NCBI GenBank assembly: GCA_030141585.1 | Contig: JAQIFP010000095.1 | Coordinates: forward strand, 1,432 to 36,845 | Origin: Ophryocystis elektroscirrha | Lineage: Eukaryota > Apicomplexa > Conoidasida > Neogregarinorida > Ophryocystidae | DNA length: 35,414 nt | Reading direction: 5' to 3' | In this document: piece by piece, positions 1-11,591 of the stretch | Layout of the letters: the number at the start of each line of letters is the position of its first letter | Position numbering within the stretch: position 1 is the first letter of the stretch | Notes under the pieces: generated by a model | What the model was told of the DNA's origin: nothing | What the model saw: the letters and a program-made list of their open reading frames with translations, nothing else | The model's database searches: none | Program-made: the position numbers and the translations under genes

Positions 1-128
1 TATATATATATCTATGTATATATATAACACTATGTGTATATATATATCTATGTATATATATAACACTATGTGTATATATATATCTATGTATATATATAAC
101 ACTATGTGTATATATATATATGTATATA
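1..128. repeat. 36-bp tandem repeat, about three copies, cut by left edge
   Basis: A unit starting ctatgtatatatataacac recurs at 12, 48 and 84, which is an exact 36-bp period, before degrading into simple TA sequence. It lies in what appears to be the intron before the exon at 212, and its left end is outside the window. Confidence 0.85.
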
Positions 129-211
129 TTATATACAGTAGATAATAATAATAGCTTCAAGAACTAGATAGTTATCATTTCATATACAATATACTTAATA
201 TTATTTGTTAG

Positions 212-315
212 GTATAAGCAAATTAAATAAAGAGCTTGAACAACATCAAAATAATGAAAAAATTTACGAAACTCAATATGAAGACTTCATGAAAAACGAG
301 AAAAATTTTAATTAG
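212..315 (+). CDS. Last exon of a coiled-coil protein (5' part outside window)
   Basis: A splice acceptor (ttatttgttag) ends at 211. The reading frame that follows, entered with two bases finishing a split codon, gives 33 residues and stops with TAG at 313-315. The residues are charged and Glu/Lys/Gln/Asn-rich (for example KLNKELEQHQNNEK), as expected for the end of a coiled coil. No domain can be named from such a short piece. Base composition is richer in G/C than the flanks, and a poly-A/poly-T stretch follows the stop. The rest of the gene must lie to the left, so this is a partial gene of unknown function. Confidence 0.5.
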
Positions 316-940
316 TGCAAAAAAAAAAAGGATTTTTTTTTTTTTAAGAAACATAAATTTTGAATGTCATAAACAATATATAATAAAATAAACTAACATT
401 GATTTATTTTATTATAAAATTACAAATTTGTTAAACATATAAAAAATTAATACTCAAGCTTTATTATTTTTAATAAGAAATTTATATCAGACAAAAATAA
501 CCCCACAATGAACGAACCAAAACAAATTTTTCTCCTTAATTTAACTTAGAACTATGTAATTTTTATATTATTAGATATACTTATAAAAAAAAAGTGTAAA
601 AAAAGTAAAATTGTTTGTTTTATAATAAAAAATCTAATATGTTATTTTTGAACTCCTAACTGATATTATTTTTTTAAACTTTATATTGGAGAATTCTTGA
701 ACAAAAGTTATATCTTACATTAAAATAATTGCATAAAAAAAAAAAAAAAAAAGAAATTATAGTGCAAATAAATTATATTAACTTTGTATGACAGAATCGA
801 AATTTTATTAAAATAAAAAAATTGCAATAATTTAAAAGAAATGTAAAATTGTCTGTAGTCACAGTCAAAATAATTATAAGCAGTAAAAAGATAAATAATA
901 AGCTTAGAAAAATTAATAAATATTCAATAATTAACAAGAA
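316..940. other. Intergenic, AT-rich, no gene seen
   Basis: Between the left-edge exon and H2B I see only AT-rich sequence with homopolymer runs, such as the A-run near 736-752. It should hold the H2B promoter and 5' UTR, but no specific element could be recognised. Confidence 0.5.
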
Positions 941-1309
941 ATGTCAGGAAAAGGCTTTGCGCAAAAACAAGCATTAAAAAAGTCGTCAAAATTGCCATAT
1001 ACAGATAGAAGGAGAAAGAAAAAGAGAACCGAAACATATGCGTTATACATATACAAAGTCTTAAAACAAGTTCACGCAGAAACCGGTATTAGCAAAAAGT
1101 CAATGAGTATTATGAACTCCTTTATTAACGATCTTTTCGATCGCCTTGCTACGGAAGCTGTCCGCTTAGTTATGTACAATAAAAAACGAACTTTGTCTCC
1201 CCGTGAAGTACAAACTTCAGCTCGTTTGATGCTTCCTGGAGAACTTGCTAAGCACGCCGTAACGGAAGGTACTAAAGCTGTTACTAAGTATACAGGAGCT
1301 CGCAATTGA
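941..1309 (+). CDS. Histone H2B, closest to the apicomplexan H2B.Z type
   Basis: An intronless 122-residue core histone that pairs with an H2A-family histone in the nucleosome. The histone fold is obvious: [10 protein letters not shown], then [18 protein letters not shown], then [20 protein letters not shown], ending [18 protein letters not shown]. The N-terminal tail is short and basic and starts MSGKGFAQK, with a lysine/arginine block (RRRKKKRTE) before the fold. From memory of the family, MSGKG.AQK plus IMNSFIND resembles apicomplexan H2B.Z, which partners H2A.Z at promoters. A canonical H2B in another alveolate cannot be excluded without a tree. Codon use is less AT-biased than in the neighbouring genes, as in a strongly expressed gene. 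The start is the first ATG of the frame. A T-rich stretch follows the TGA stop. Confidence 0.95.
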   Translation: MSGKGFAQKQALKKSSKLPYTDRRRKKKRTETYALYIYKVLKQVHAETGISKKSMSIMNSFINDLFDRLATEAVRLVMYNKKRTLSPREVQTSARLMLPGELAKHAVTEGTKAVTKYTGARN

Positions 1310-1709
1310 TGTGTGTGTACCTTTTTTTTTCCGATTTTTTTTTTTTTCTCAAGATAACAATAACTTGTGACATAATTGTAGCCTCCATAATGTTTCGCAT
1401 TTATTTTGATTTTTCATTTTTCCGTCTTGAACTAAATGATAGTTGCCATGATCATACAAAGCACACAACTCTATAGGCTGACGACTGATGTGTTGGTGGA
1501 TATTTAAATTAATTATAGGAGTGCAAACATTGTAAGATAGGGGGTCAAATAAATGCTAAAAAAATATTATACCCAATTACTTACTTGATAAAATTCAAAC
1601 GTATATACGTAATTTTGCTCAAACTGATGTTTTCTTAAAAAAAAAATAATTATTATTAAATATTACAATACAGCTTTTTATTATTATTATTTTTATTATA
1701 ATTATATTA

Positions 1710-1756
<47 letters not shown>

Positions 1757-1987
1757 ATAATACATATATAGATATAGTTCGATGTTGAACGACTTGTTAC
1801 ACAGGCAATCAGTAGAAATTTAGATATATATATAGTATATATATTTACATAGTACATATATATGTACAGATAGTATATATATATATAATGAGCGCACATC
1901 TAATTAATATAAACTGTTTATTATAAAATTCTATGACAATTATGTACTTGAAAACATCTATATAATGTAAAGAGATACCAACAGGAC
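1310..1987. other. Convergent intergenic region between H2B and the DUF1769-like gene
   Basis: It contains T-runs just after H2B (1321-1346), a less AT-rich stretch at about 1380-1545 that has no open frame with recognisable similarity and could be 3' UTR, and an (AT)n microsatellite around 1717-1752. No RNA gene could be supported. Confidence 0.5.
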
Positions 1988-3031
1988 TTACAATAAATTT
2001 TGCTTATTAGAAAAAAAACTTTTCCGTTCATCTCTACTTGTAGGGCAAAATGGAGCCTCTGCTCCAGATAGATTAGAATGTAAACCTTACTTAGTAAACT
2101 AGTATCTTCTGGAATATCAATGTTGAATATATCCGGGGGTGTCTGACATGCAGGGTTACAGACATTAACGGTTTGCGCAGCAATTATCAGAGAAAATAAT
2201 AAGAAACTTGTTTCTTCCGAAGAAAATTTTGTCTACAAATTATAAATATTTAAAGATGACAATTAGAGCATTTTTTTTATCATTTCGTACATATATGATT
2301 CACGTTGTATATACAACTCTATGTATAGTATCTAGATAAATGTATACGATATACATAGACATAAATATATACTAATATATATGTTTTATGTATTTATATA
2401 CATATATATAGATATATATACAAACATATATACATATTTATACATATATATACATATATATACATATATATACATATATATACATATATATACATATATA
2501 TACATATATATACATATATATACATATACATACATTTATACAGTATTCATAAATACGAATATACATACATAAATTTACAAATCTATACTAAATATATACA
2601 TAAATATATAATATATACATATGTATAAAATATATATACATAAATAATATATACATACGTGTATAATTTATTCGTACATACATAAGTTATACAAATGTAT
2701 ATAATATATATACACAGACACACACTGATTTTAAATACAAATTCACTTTCATATTTTCTTTAATTCACAATAGAAGAATAAAAAAAAGAAAATTACCATG
2801 ACTCCAGGAAACGTGGTATTTAAAAGAGCACTGATAAGCTTTATTGTCCAATTGGGAGGAAGGTTCATAAGCGGCTTCTCAAAATATTGACCAACCAAAA
2901 CCTTGTCCATTGTAAGATTTTTTTTAAATCTTCCCTGATATGTAATAATATGTAAAATAGTTTTTTATTGTACATTTGAAACTAAAGTTTTGCACTTGTA
3001 CCTTATCATAAATACATACCAAAATATATTA

Positions 3032-3075
<44 letters not shown>

Positions 3076-3553
3076 TATTTTTTTCTTTTTTTGAATACTT
3101 CTTTGAAGCAATATATGGTATCTATGTACTGAACATTCACTTGTATATAAATATCTGAAGTTAATTATATTTTCTAAAATGTGGCTATAAACACTTAATA
3201 ATGCAATAACGAGAACGCAAGTTCAACGTGCACTGTGCAAGATGTACCTGAACTACGTATTGCAATATCCTTTTGCGTCCATTGAAATAAGGATGAACTT
3301 CGGAACTCCAATTAATACTCTCAGAGCGGGAGTACAAATTGTCCGATTGTGTACGATGAGATATTGCAGGCGAAAATGTCCATGACGTTTCAACGTTTTT
3401 TAGAGCTTGCTGTTTCTGTAATGTTTAAAATGAATAATTAAAGAGCTTTGAATACAGAAAAATAATGTTTATGATGTATATTACATAAAAAGAATACTAT
3501 TGAAATAAATTACTTTACACATAGGCGCATTTTTTGTTCACACATTTGTTCAT
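1988..3553 (-). CDS. DUF1769 (UPF0590)-like small protein
   Basis: Five exons on the minus strand: 3553-3521, 3415-3248, 2934-2797, 2232-2091 and 2058-1988, giving 183 residues with all phases consistent. The middle reads [20 protein letters not shown], then [15 protein letters not shown], and near the end DIPEDTSLL. This run (YF.GRKR....QGRF, G..F..PL..LPP, ..EDTSLL) is what I recall of the fungal/protist DUF1769 (UPF0590) family, whose function is unknown. The last intron (2059-2090) is 32 bp and removing it gives a clean end. Reading through it would instead run into sequence with no family match. The first exon is only 11 codons and uses a weak GTGTAA donor, so the start is the least certain part. 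The introns at 2233-2796 and 2935-3247 carry TA microsatellites. Confidence 0.6.
2390..2530. repeat. Tandem 10-bp repeat (tacatatata)n in an intron
   Basis: About ten near-perfect copies of a 10-bp unit run from about 2441 to 2530, with degenerate copies before. It lies in the fourth intron (2233-2796) of the DUF1769-like gene. The open frame it creates is a repeat artefact. Confidence 0.9.
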
Positions 3554-3570
3554 GCCAAATTGTATACTAT

Positions 3571-3601
<31 letters not shown>

Positions 3602-4528
3602 GTATTATTTTAAGTTGAAAGTATTTAGTAGAGAGGAATTTCTCATTGTTTTTGTAAAAACTTATTTCATAATTTTGCACGATATTTACATGTATATTTG
3701 TGTACAAATTATTATTTAAATCTTTGTAATAAAAAATATTTTAATAAAATATGCAGCTTATACAATTTATAATGAAACATGCTTGCTATAAAGGTTGATA
3801 TTCAAAAGTATCACATTATTATCAAAGAGGAGAATGGTTTCTAAATTATGAGACAGATTAAATCACTTATATCTCCATAGCAATAATATAACATATGTAT
3901 ATATTGTTACATTCAAATATACGCTGATACATATATAAATATAAATTCAGGTATAAACGTATATATAAACATATATATACACATGTATAAACACATATAT
4001 ATACATATATACACATATATACACATATATACACATATATACACATATATACACATATATACACATATATACACATATATACACATATATACACATATAT
4101 TAAACGCAGTATAAGAGTAATATACTGAATATTAATGCATATAGTGGAAAAAAGTTATTATCAATTAATAGCAATAATTATTATAATATATACTTTCAAT
4201 TATACATGTAATAAAATTTATTTAATTTTTAAAGCAAAATGGGTAGATTAATATAATCAAATATCTTTTTCAATAGTTTATGAAGTACTGTAATAATATT
4301 TAAAGTATTTTGAATTTAATAAAGTATTTTTGTCTAAGACTTCGAAGCCGTGCACCTGTACAAGTATATGTTTAAATTATTATATTTCTGTAATTTACAT
4401 ATATACCTATTAAATATTATTATGTATGTAGGAATGCACATATATACACATGTAAATATACAAATACAAGTATCTATTCACAATAACACTAAGAATAATA
4501 TAATCAAATATTAAAGTTTAATTTAAGG
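3554..4528. other. Gene-free AT-rich stretch
   Basis: No coding exon or RNA gene could be supported. It holds a TA microsatellite near 3578-3601, a 10-bp tandem repeat at about 3999-4100, and the promoter side of the DUF1769-like gene. The rest is non-repetitive AT-rich sequence, including a slightly GC-richer patch near 4335-4365 that I cannot explain. Confidence 0.5.
3990..4100. repeat. Tandem 10-bp repeat (acacatatat)n
   Basis: About ten copies of acacatatat run in register to 4100. Each unit equals one turn of B-DNA. The repeat generates a false minus-strand frame reading YICVYMC repeatedly. Confidence 0.9.
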
Positions 4529-5647
4529 CTAAAAAATTCCTACTGTGGAACGTGAATAGCTTGTGGGAGCGCGAATCAAAAAGTAACCGGAAAAAAGGTG
4601 AGTTTTAAAGCTATAAATGCCTCCCAAATCATCATTCAGTAATATAAGTCGTTTCGGAATTTTTAAATGTTTCAGTAACTTAAGATTTACCTCCACAGAA
4701 TTTTCAGTAAATTTTTGCATAATTTTTATAATGTAATTATGCGGGAGTACAAAGCGTATATAAAGAGGTTCCCAATACAGCTGGTTTGGAACTGAGTGAT
4801 GATCCGAAGCACCCCATAAAGATTGAATAAAGTGTATTAATTGTATTTTTTTAGAAACCTCTATTTTGGAGTTATCAATATTAATTATGTAACTTAGACA
4901 TTTTTTCAAAATGTCTATATCTATAGTGATTAGCTGTTTTTCCCACCATTTTATGTGCTGTAACAAAATTTCTTCAGGAAACTTGTATACATCTTTTTCT
5001 GTATGTATTATAGCAGGGTGTAATTTTTTATTTTGTCTAAGTTGCGGTGAAGGCTCGTAATTTTCGCGTTTTGAATATATTGAAAGCCAATTTTCCTCTA
5101 TATTCTGTAATTTAAGGATATTTGTAATTGTTGGAAATTTATTTATTAGTCTAACTAAGTTGTGGGGATAATCAAAATTGCTGATGTCTATACTATCCTT
5201 TCTATAATTATCTAAGTCGGATTGGGTCGGTGTGTCACAACTTTTTTTGTTTTCTTCATTATAAAAATTATTCATTTTTTTTTGGATTCTTTGAATTATT
5301 TCTGTCAGTAATACTGCAAACCCTATTAATGATAATACATTTATTAAACAATCTAATTTATTTATGCTTAATATGAATGATCCTAAAAGATAAAAATATG
5401 TAATCCAATGTGGTGAAATAATCCATAATACTATTAAATATAGTAATATATATACTGCTTCTCTGTAATTAATTATCTCACTAGAAAACTTTTTTTTTTT
5501 TATTTCTTTCTTTTTTTGGCTTTTTCGAGCTACCGTCGACTCTGTTCTTTTTAAATTTACAATTTTTAAACAAGCTTCACTTTCTTCTTTCGAAATATCA
5601 TTTAATGATTCCATAGAGTGATTACAACAAGCATCACATTTCCACAT
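4529..5647 (-). CDS. Single-exon two-pass membrane protein of unknown function
   Basis: An uninterrupted frame of 372 residues from the ATG at 5647 to a TAG at 4529. I choose this ATG because the frame upstream (to 5668) has no earlier ATG. The protein starts with a cysteine cluster (MWKCDACCNH), then a Lys-rich stretch (residues 41-53), then two hydrophobic segments at about 64-95 and 98-118 that look like a membrane hairpin. A long, mostly helical and hydrophilic C-terminal part follows, with aromatic patches such as HIKWWEKQ. I do not recognise the family. The basic stretch before the hairpin suggests an endomembrane protein with its bulk in the cytosol, but that is inference. The gene lies 160 bp downstream of RTEL1 on the same strand. 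It is one of the few intronless genes here. Confidence 0.7.
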   Translation of the reverse strand: MWKCDACCNHSMESLNDISKEESEACLKIVNLKRTESTVARKSQKKKEIKKKKFSSEIINYREAVYILLYLIVLWIISPHWITYFYLLGSFILSINKLDCLINVLSLIGFAVLLTEIIQRIQKKMNNFYNEENKKSCDTPTQSDLDNYRKDSIDISNFDYPHNLVRLINKFPTITNILKLQNIEENWLSIYSKRENYEPSPQLRQNKKLHPAIIHTEKDVYKFPEEILLQHIKWWEKQLITIDIDILKKCLSYIINIDNSKIEVSKKIQLIHFIQSLWGASDHHSVPNQLYWEPLYIRFVLPHNYIIKIMQKFTENSVEVNLKLLKHLKIPKRLILLNDDLGGIYSFKTHLFSGYFLIRAPTSYSRSTVGIF

Positions 5648-5806
5648 CTTTTCCTGAACTTCAATCAACTAATTCATATTAAGCATTACAATCGAAGTGA
5701 GTGTAAAAAAACTTTTTTTTTGCAATTTTTTTTTTTTAGTTTTTTGATCTACCTTGCTATTAATTTAACACAATAATATAACCAATAAAAAAATTATAAT
5801 AAAGAC

Positions 5807-6013
5807 TTATGTTAAATTAGTAACTTGAATGGGGGCGTTACATATAGGACAGACATTGCTGCACTCAAGCACACGCTTCCAACAAAATTCGCAAGCTATA
5901 TGACCGCAACGCTCATTTACACGCATCCCATCCGAACAATAAGTCTACATAGTTATTTTGTATATATTCACATATTTATTTACTATTGTATATATATAAT
6001 TATTTATATAATT

Positions 6014-6094
<81 letters not shown>

Positions 6095-9000
6095 GAAGTT
6101 TAATTTAGCTTAATTAAGTATAAAGTGACGTATATTTTATTTTTACCTTCCAGCACATAGAGCAAATTTCGTTTGAAAATTTTTTGGAGACATCTAATTG
6201 CGGTGAATTATTCGAGGCAGTATCAATTTCGAGTATAGCGTTTTTTTTTGAGGATGAGCTTGTTGATGGTGAAACATAATTTTTTTGTACAGGAAAGTTG
6301 GTAACTGGTAATACAGTTCGAGTTTTCTTAAATTCAGTGTCCAGTTTCTGCTGCTTATAATGGGAATATCGATTGAATTTCTTATATGTTGATATTTTGT
6401 TCGATGATTCTTCGGAATTTTGAATTATTTTCGAGTTTAACCAGTTTTGCTTATCTTCTGGTTTATTTAAACTAGCATAAGTAGCATTCGGGTGTAAAAT
6501 TTTATTATCTGTCTTATTCTCCAGAACTGGTTCAAACTTTGAAAAAAAACTTTTGATTTCTTCAGCCAAATCTGAAGGACTTCTAACAAAAAGTTACAAA
6601 CGGAAAAACATAAATAAATTGTTAATAGGATCAAATTGACAAAAGCTTTTTTTTTTTATCATAAATATAAGCGTAAATGAACACCTTTTTTTTTTTTTTA
6701 AGCATCAATAATTAGCAGTTTTAAGTGTATAATCTATGCATGGATTATTAAATAGCCTTATATATGTATTTATATGTAGCGTTAAAGTTATATATTGTGC
6801 TATATCAATTTAGAAAATTATTTATATAATATATATTGTCCATATAATATGAATACATGTATATATATTATATATTTGTAACATATTGTTATTATAATTA
6901 TAATATAAAATAAATCAATATCATTATTTAACATATATATATATATATGTAAGCAAAATTAAGATAATAAATTTATAATAAATGTGGAGTCATCCTACTT
7001 TTCGTTTATCTTAGTTACAGCTCTAATCCAGCCACTTAATTCTTTGAAATGAGAAGGCTTCGAAAATCTAGAGTCAATGAGAAAAACACTGCCATAATCG
7101 TTTTTATGGCGAACAATACGTCCAATAGATTGGTTTACAGCTTGGCTGAGTACATAAATTTATTAAAATTACACATAACTAAGGAAAAAATTCTATTAAT
7201 AAAAATTCAGATTATATATTATTTCGTAACAATTAATTTTTTTTATTCATAATTTCAATAATCTATAAAAAAGTAGGAGTATTGTAAATTTGATATAATA
7301 TATACAAATAATATGTAAACTTCAAATTAATATAAACAGATTTGTATATCTTTAATACAAACAACATTTATTTAATCAAAAATATATATATAAATATATA
7401 CATATATGTACATACGTATACATATAAATATATATATACATATATAAATATATATATAGATATATATACCTATATATGTATATATATGTATATATATGAT
7501 TATATGGGTATATATATGTTTATATACGTATATATAAATATACACATATATATACATACGTATACATATACATATATATACATAGTACTAGAAATGTATA
7601 TACATATATATTACCTGTAATATATTCAAATATATGTATATATATATATATATATATAAGAATATAGATACATATGTTACTGAAAGTGTATATATATATG
7701 ATACGTTTATAAACATATACATAAGCAAATATGTATTACACGAAGTATAGATCCATATAAGCTTGCATAAAATATTACAAATATTTATATATTTATATGT
7801 ATATAGATACGTTTATATACGTATATAAATACCCAAATAAATATATATAAACTTATTTAAATACGTAAATATTATCAAATATATATATATATATATATAA
7901 TTAAATAGATAGATACATATATATATACAAAAACATAGACTTAACCAGATCTATATATATATGCATATCTTTTTAAATGTTTATTTTTAAACATATTCAT
8001 GCAAATAAATGATATGATAATGAAAGAAAGATTATTTTTAAGAAATTTGTATTCACTAAGAAAACTACTATTTTTTTACGAGGCTTGCTGGAAATACCAA
8101 TCACTGTCTTTTTTACTGTTGGGAAATGCTGATTGCAGTACTTGGCGCTTCAATTTAACTCTTTTTTAAAAATTATCAAAAATGTAAAAATTACCTAGTG
8201 TCTACTAAAGAAGGAAAAGGGACGCCTACTACTATAACGCATCTACAATACTCGTCTGGCAAATTGAGTCCTTCTGATGATCTTCCTCTGGAGACTGCAA
8301 ACAGAAGACCATTTTTGAAGCGACTTGAGCGTTTTATATTATCCACGGATTCTTTTAGACGTAAAAGGATGCTATCAAAGTCAGCGTTCGATTGACCTTG
8401 TTCTTCTTGAACTATCACCCGATTTTTAGCAAATTCAGCTTCAATATTTGAAAGAGACCACCTGCAGATTCACGAAAACCCATTAAATTATACCATTTTC
8501 GAGCTACGGATAATTGACTGAAAGAGGAAAAAAATACTAGAACTCCTCCATTTATTTGAGATATTATTTTATTGATGGCATTTCCCAATTCCGTGTACAT
8601 TCTCCCGTTCTCCCTTTCCTGAAATCTAAATGTCAGTACAAATAATTACTTGCAGAGTAAAGTTGAAGGGAGCATTATTCCAAGAAGTTATTATACGACT
8701 ATACACACGGTCAGGAGACACGATATGAGTATTCTCAAATTGAACAGGGAAGCTATATATTATGACTTATACATGTTATTTACTTTAAGAGCCCATATCC
8801 TCCTAAGTTTTCCGCAGTATTAATTAGTGGACCAAGAGTTCCCGAAGTTACAATCAAAGAATGCACTTTTTCTTTTTTACAGAAATCTGATAATAAAGTT
8901 CCCGCTGAATAACACCACAAACTTAATATGCTAAATTTTTTTTTTTTTTCTCTTTCATTACAGTGCTTCTTGTTCTTCAGATGTATCTGTTTGAATTGAC

Positions 9001-11591
9001 TTTCTTTTATAAACTTCTTTTTTTTTTTTATGAACTAATAATCGGAACCACTTTATCTGGTCTTGAATTGTTTTAGAATATAACAAGTTAAGTGCAGAAA
9101 CTAAATCTTCGAGCACCTTTGTATGCGAAGCTATGTCAAATTCATGATTTTCAAATAATCTTAAAGCTTCGACAGATTCCGTAATTATAGTGTTATAAGT
9201 ATCCTGTAATTCAGAGCTAAACCCGCAATCCTATATAAAAAAAAAATATATATATTACATATTTTAATTCTTATTATTATAGATATAAATAATATGTGAA
9301 TATTACATATAGTGAAAATATATATATTTATTATATATCAATCAACACATATACACACATATGAATACATATATTAATAAATATATCTAACATACGTAAG
9401 TGTATTAAACTATATATAATTTATATCTTCTTTACGTGTAATTTATATATACTTCATTAATAATATATATATATATTTGATATATATTATATGTACACTT
9501 TATATATATAATATATATTTCTTATATATATTATATATATATATATACTTTATATACATTATATGTATACTTTATATATATTATATATATAGTTTTTATA
9601 TATCATATAATTACTTTATATATAATTTATGAATATGTTATATATATTTTATACACATTATATATATATATACGATATGTATATTCTATATATACTTAAA
9701 ATACAAATATATATACGTATTTACTTAAAGATGCAAATACACATATTTATATATATACTAAACCATTTATATAATTATGAAAAAAATACTTAGATATAGT
9801 TGCATAATTGAAAAGATATATAGCTGTATGTATATAAATTTTTGCCCATATTCTTAATTAAATATAATTATTATTATTATTATTAATATTATTATTTTAT
9901 ACTATATTTTATTTTTTATAATATTAACTGAATTTGAGTATAAATCCTCTACAACATTTATAATATAATGAATTCGATATTTGAAAATAAATATATTCAT
10001 ATAAGAAATACATTCTCTTATTATGCACACAATAAAAATTCTGATAATAAGTTTTACTTTGAAAACGCTCAAAATTTTGTCGCCAGAAAATATACAAACA
10101 TCTTCATTATCATAATGGTGTAAAGTAACCTAGAAAGGTTTTTTTTTTTTCTAAATTACATTTTGGATAAATTGAATCAATCTGACAATTGGATTCTAAA
10201 ATGTGCTATATATAAAAAATAAGTACAATAAGGATATTTTGATCGAGAGCTTTTTTCGATTTTATGCTATTAGGTATTTCTTCTAATGCCTTTATGCAAA
10301 GCGTTAACTGAACTAATGATAAATCAAAAGACCCAGCTTCCTCAGCAACTCTATTTTTTTTTTTTTTTTTTTTTTTTTACTTCTCAAGATTATGACCTTC
10401 ATCAAAAATAATAACAGACTGCTTTAAAGAAAAATTTAGTTGATTTCGCATTGAAGCGTGCAAAAGATACTCATAGGGTAATAACAAAATATCACAGGCT
10501 ACATGATTGTCTTTAATAGCATAGTAAGGACAAAATCTTTTCTGAAAACAACTGACATTTAACTCAATTAATAAACAAATATACAAAAAAAGTTATCACA
10601 CAGGTTTTTTTTTTACATTTTTATAAAAAAAAAAAAGATACATATATATATATATAATATAAATATAATTAAATATTCAGTAATTGTTATGATATGTATA
10701 AGTTATATTATAATGAATATATTAATTAAAAAAGTTAAAGCAATATACAGATATATTCATATATTCTACGACATTAAATATAATATAATAAATTGAATAC
10801 CTGTTTTCCAACTTTAACGAATTCTTCTACAGTTCTGGGTACACAAAGAGACTCTATATCAAACTTAGATAATCCTCCTTCATATATACATGTCTAAGTA
10901 ATAATTAATTAATGAAATATTTTACATGTTGTTTCAACTTTTCATGACAAGCGGTGACAAGTGCAGTTCCTTTCATGGTTTTTAAATCATTGTGAACGCA
11001 GTATAAATCACGAGAAGCTAAAATAGCTATTTTTATAGAACGGCATAAATTTTCGTTCTGAATGTTAAAAAAAAAAAAAAAAAAAGTTACCTTATGTTGT
11101 GCATAAGACGTTTTTTTAAACTCTAACAGTATTTGTTTAAGTTGAGAATGTGTTCTGATATATAAAAAAAAAAAAAAAATTACCTAGATGCAAAGTAAAT
11201 TTTTGGAGTTGATAGAAGACTAGAAGGTTTTTTAACTTCTTTCGTTGAAGGTGTTGGGTTATCTGTATTCATAGATGCAGATAACTCTTCCCATGAAGTA
11301 TTTATTCTTTTTGAAGAGTTAAGAGAAGCTAATTTTCCTGCTGCAACGTAGTTTTGCCAAGCCAAAGCTCCGCATAATAAGGTCAACGATTTCCCAGTTC
11401 CTTTCAATAAAAATTAAAAAAAAAAAAAAAAAACCTTATTATTGAACAATTAAGTTACCTGTAGGCGACTCAAGAAGTCCATTATAACCTTTTATTAAAC
11501 ACTCTATAAGTTTATTAAGATAATTTTTTTGCTGTAAATAAAGCTCATAAGGGAATTCAATTGGAACATTGAAAGTTTCAAACTGATACAT
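5807..11591 (-). CDS. RTEL1: RTEL1-type Fe-S DNA helicase with C-terminal RING finger
   Basis: Superfamily-2 XPD-like 5'-3' helicase; RTEL1 disassembles D-loops, telomeric loops and G4 DNA in the nucleus. Eighteen exons (minus strand): 11591-11459, 11400-11184, 11154-11091, 11057-10926, 10893-10801, 10541-10381, 10350-10227, 10195-10160, 10129-10058, 9230-8962, 8930-8784, 8752-8650, 8618-8494, 8461-8195, 8160-8080, 7145-6999, 6582-6147, 5944-5807; 914 residues, all phases consistent. Seen: Walker A ESPTGTGKS (residues 41-49); motif Ia SRTHSQL; four Fe-S cysteines C158, C175, C184, C217 (FCPYY); motif II DEGH (260-263, normally DEAH); motif III TSGTL; motif [14 protein letters not shown]; motif [15 protein letters not shown] (676-688). 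A 145-residue linker leads to a RING: C864, C867, C882, H884, C887, C890, C901, C904. Vertebrate RTEL1 also ends in a RING-like domain, which supports the assignment over FANCJ or CHL1. I see no harmonin-like repeats; the protein is shorter than human RTEL1 (about 1200-1300). Eleven introns are only 29-34 bp. Confidence 0.93.
6002..6091. repeat. (AT)n microsatellite in last RTEL1 intron
   Basis: Long alternating TA with a few C interruptions, inside the 202-bp intron before the RING exon. Confidence 0.9.
7146..8079. repeat. Repeat-filled 934-bp RTEL1 intron
   Basis: The intron between the exon ending FQQA(S) and the exon starting QAVNQ is made largely of imperfect ATATAC/ATATAG/ATACGT arrays (about 7375-7960). 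Splice sites and phase (tc|c, serine) fix its ends. Apparent open frames inside it are low complexity. Confidence 0.85.
9231..10057. repeat. Repeat-filled 827-bp RTEL1 intron
   Basis: Imperfect TATATAAT/CTTTATATATA arrays occupy about 9240-9720, and a TAT trinucleotide patch lies near 9868-9896. The intron separates the exon ending SVFK from the exon starting DCGF. No coding sequence is visible in it. Confidence 0.85.

Noticed and set aside
1072..1305. 77-codon minus-strand frame antisense to H2B
   Set aside because: It is a shadow of the highly conserved histone reading frame and has no independent support.
1380..1545. Non-coding RNA (snoRNA or snRNA) in the GC-richer patch after H2B
   Set aside because: I found no convincing C/D or H/ACA boxes and no U-snRNA motif.
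5825..6103. Plus-strand 92-codon frame at the RTEL1 3' end
   Set aside because: The first half is antisense to the RING exon and the second half is a TA microsatellite.
8418..8618. A 23-bp intron in RTEL1 after RESAG
   Set aside because: A 32-bp intron (8462-8493) gives the continuous [14 protein letters not shown] sequence with better sites.
8191..11407. Several separate short minus-strand genes
   Set aside because: Joined by GT-AG introns with matching phases, they form one RTEL1 helicase with motifs in the right order.
5807..11591. FANCJ/CHL1 (DDX11) identity for the helicase
   Set aside because: The N-terminus, the spacing of Fe-S cysteines and the C-terminal RING fit RTEL1.
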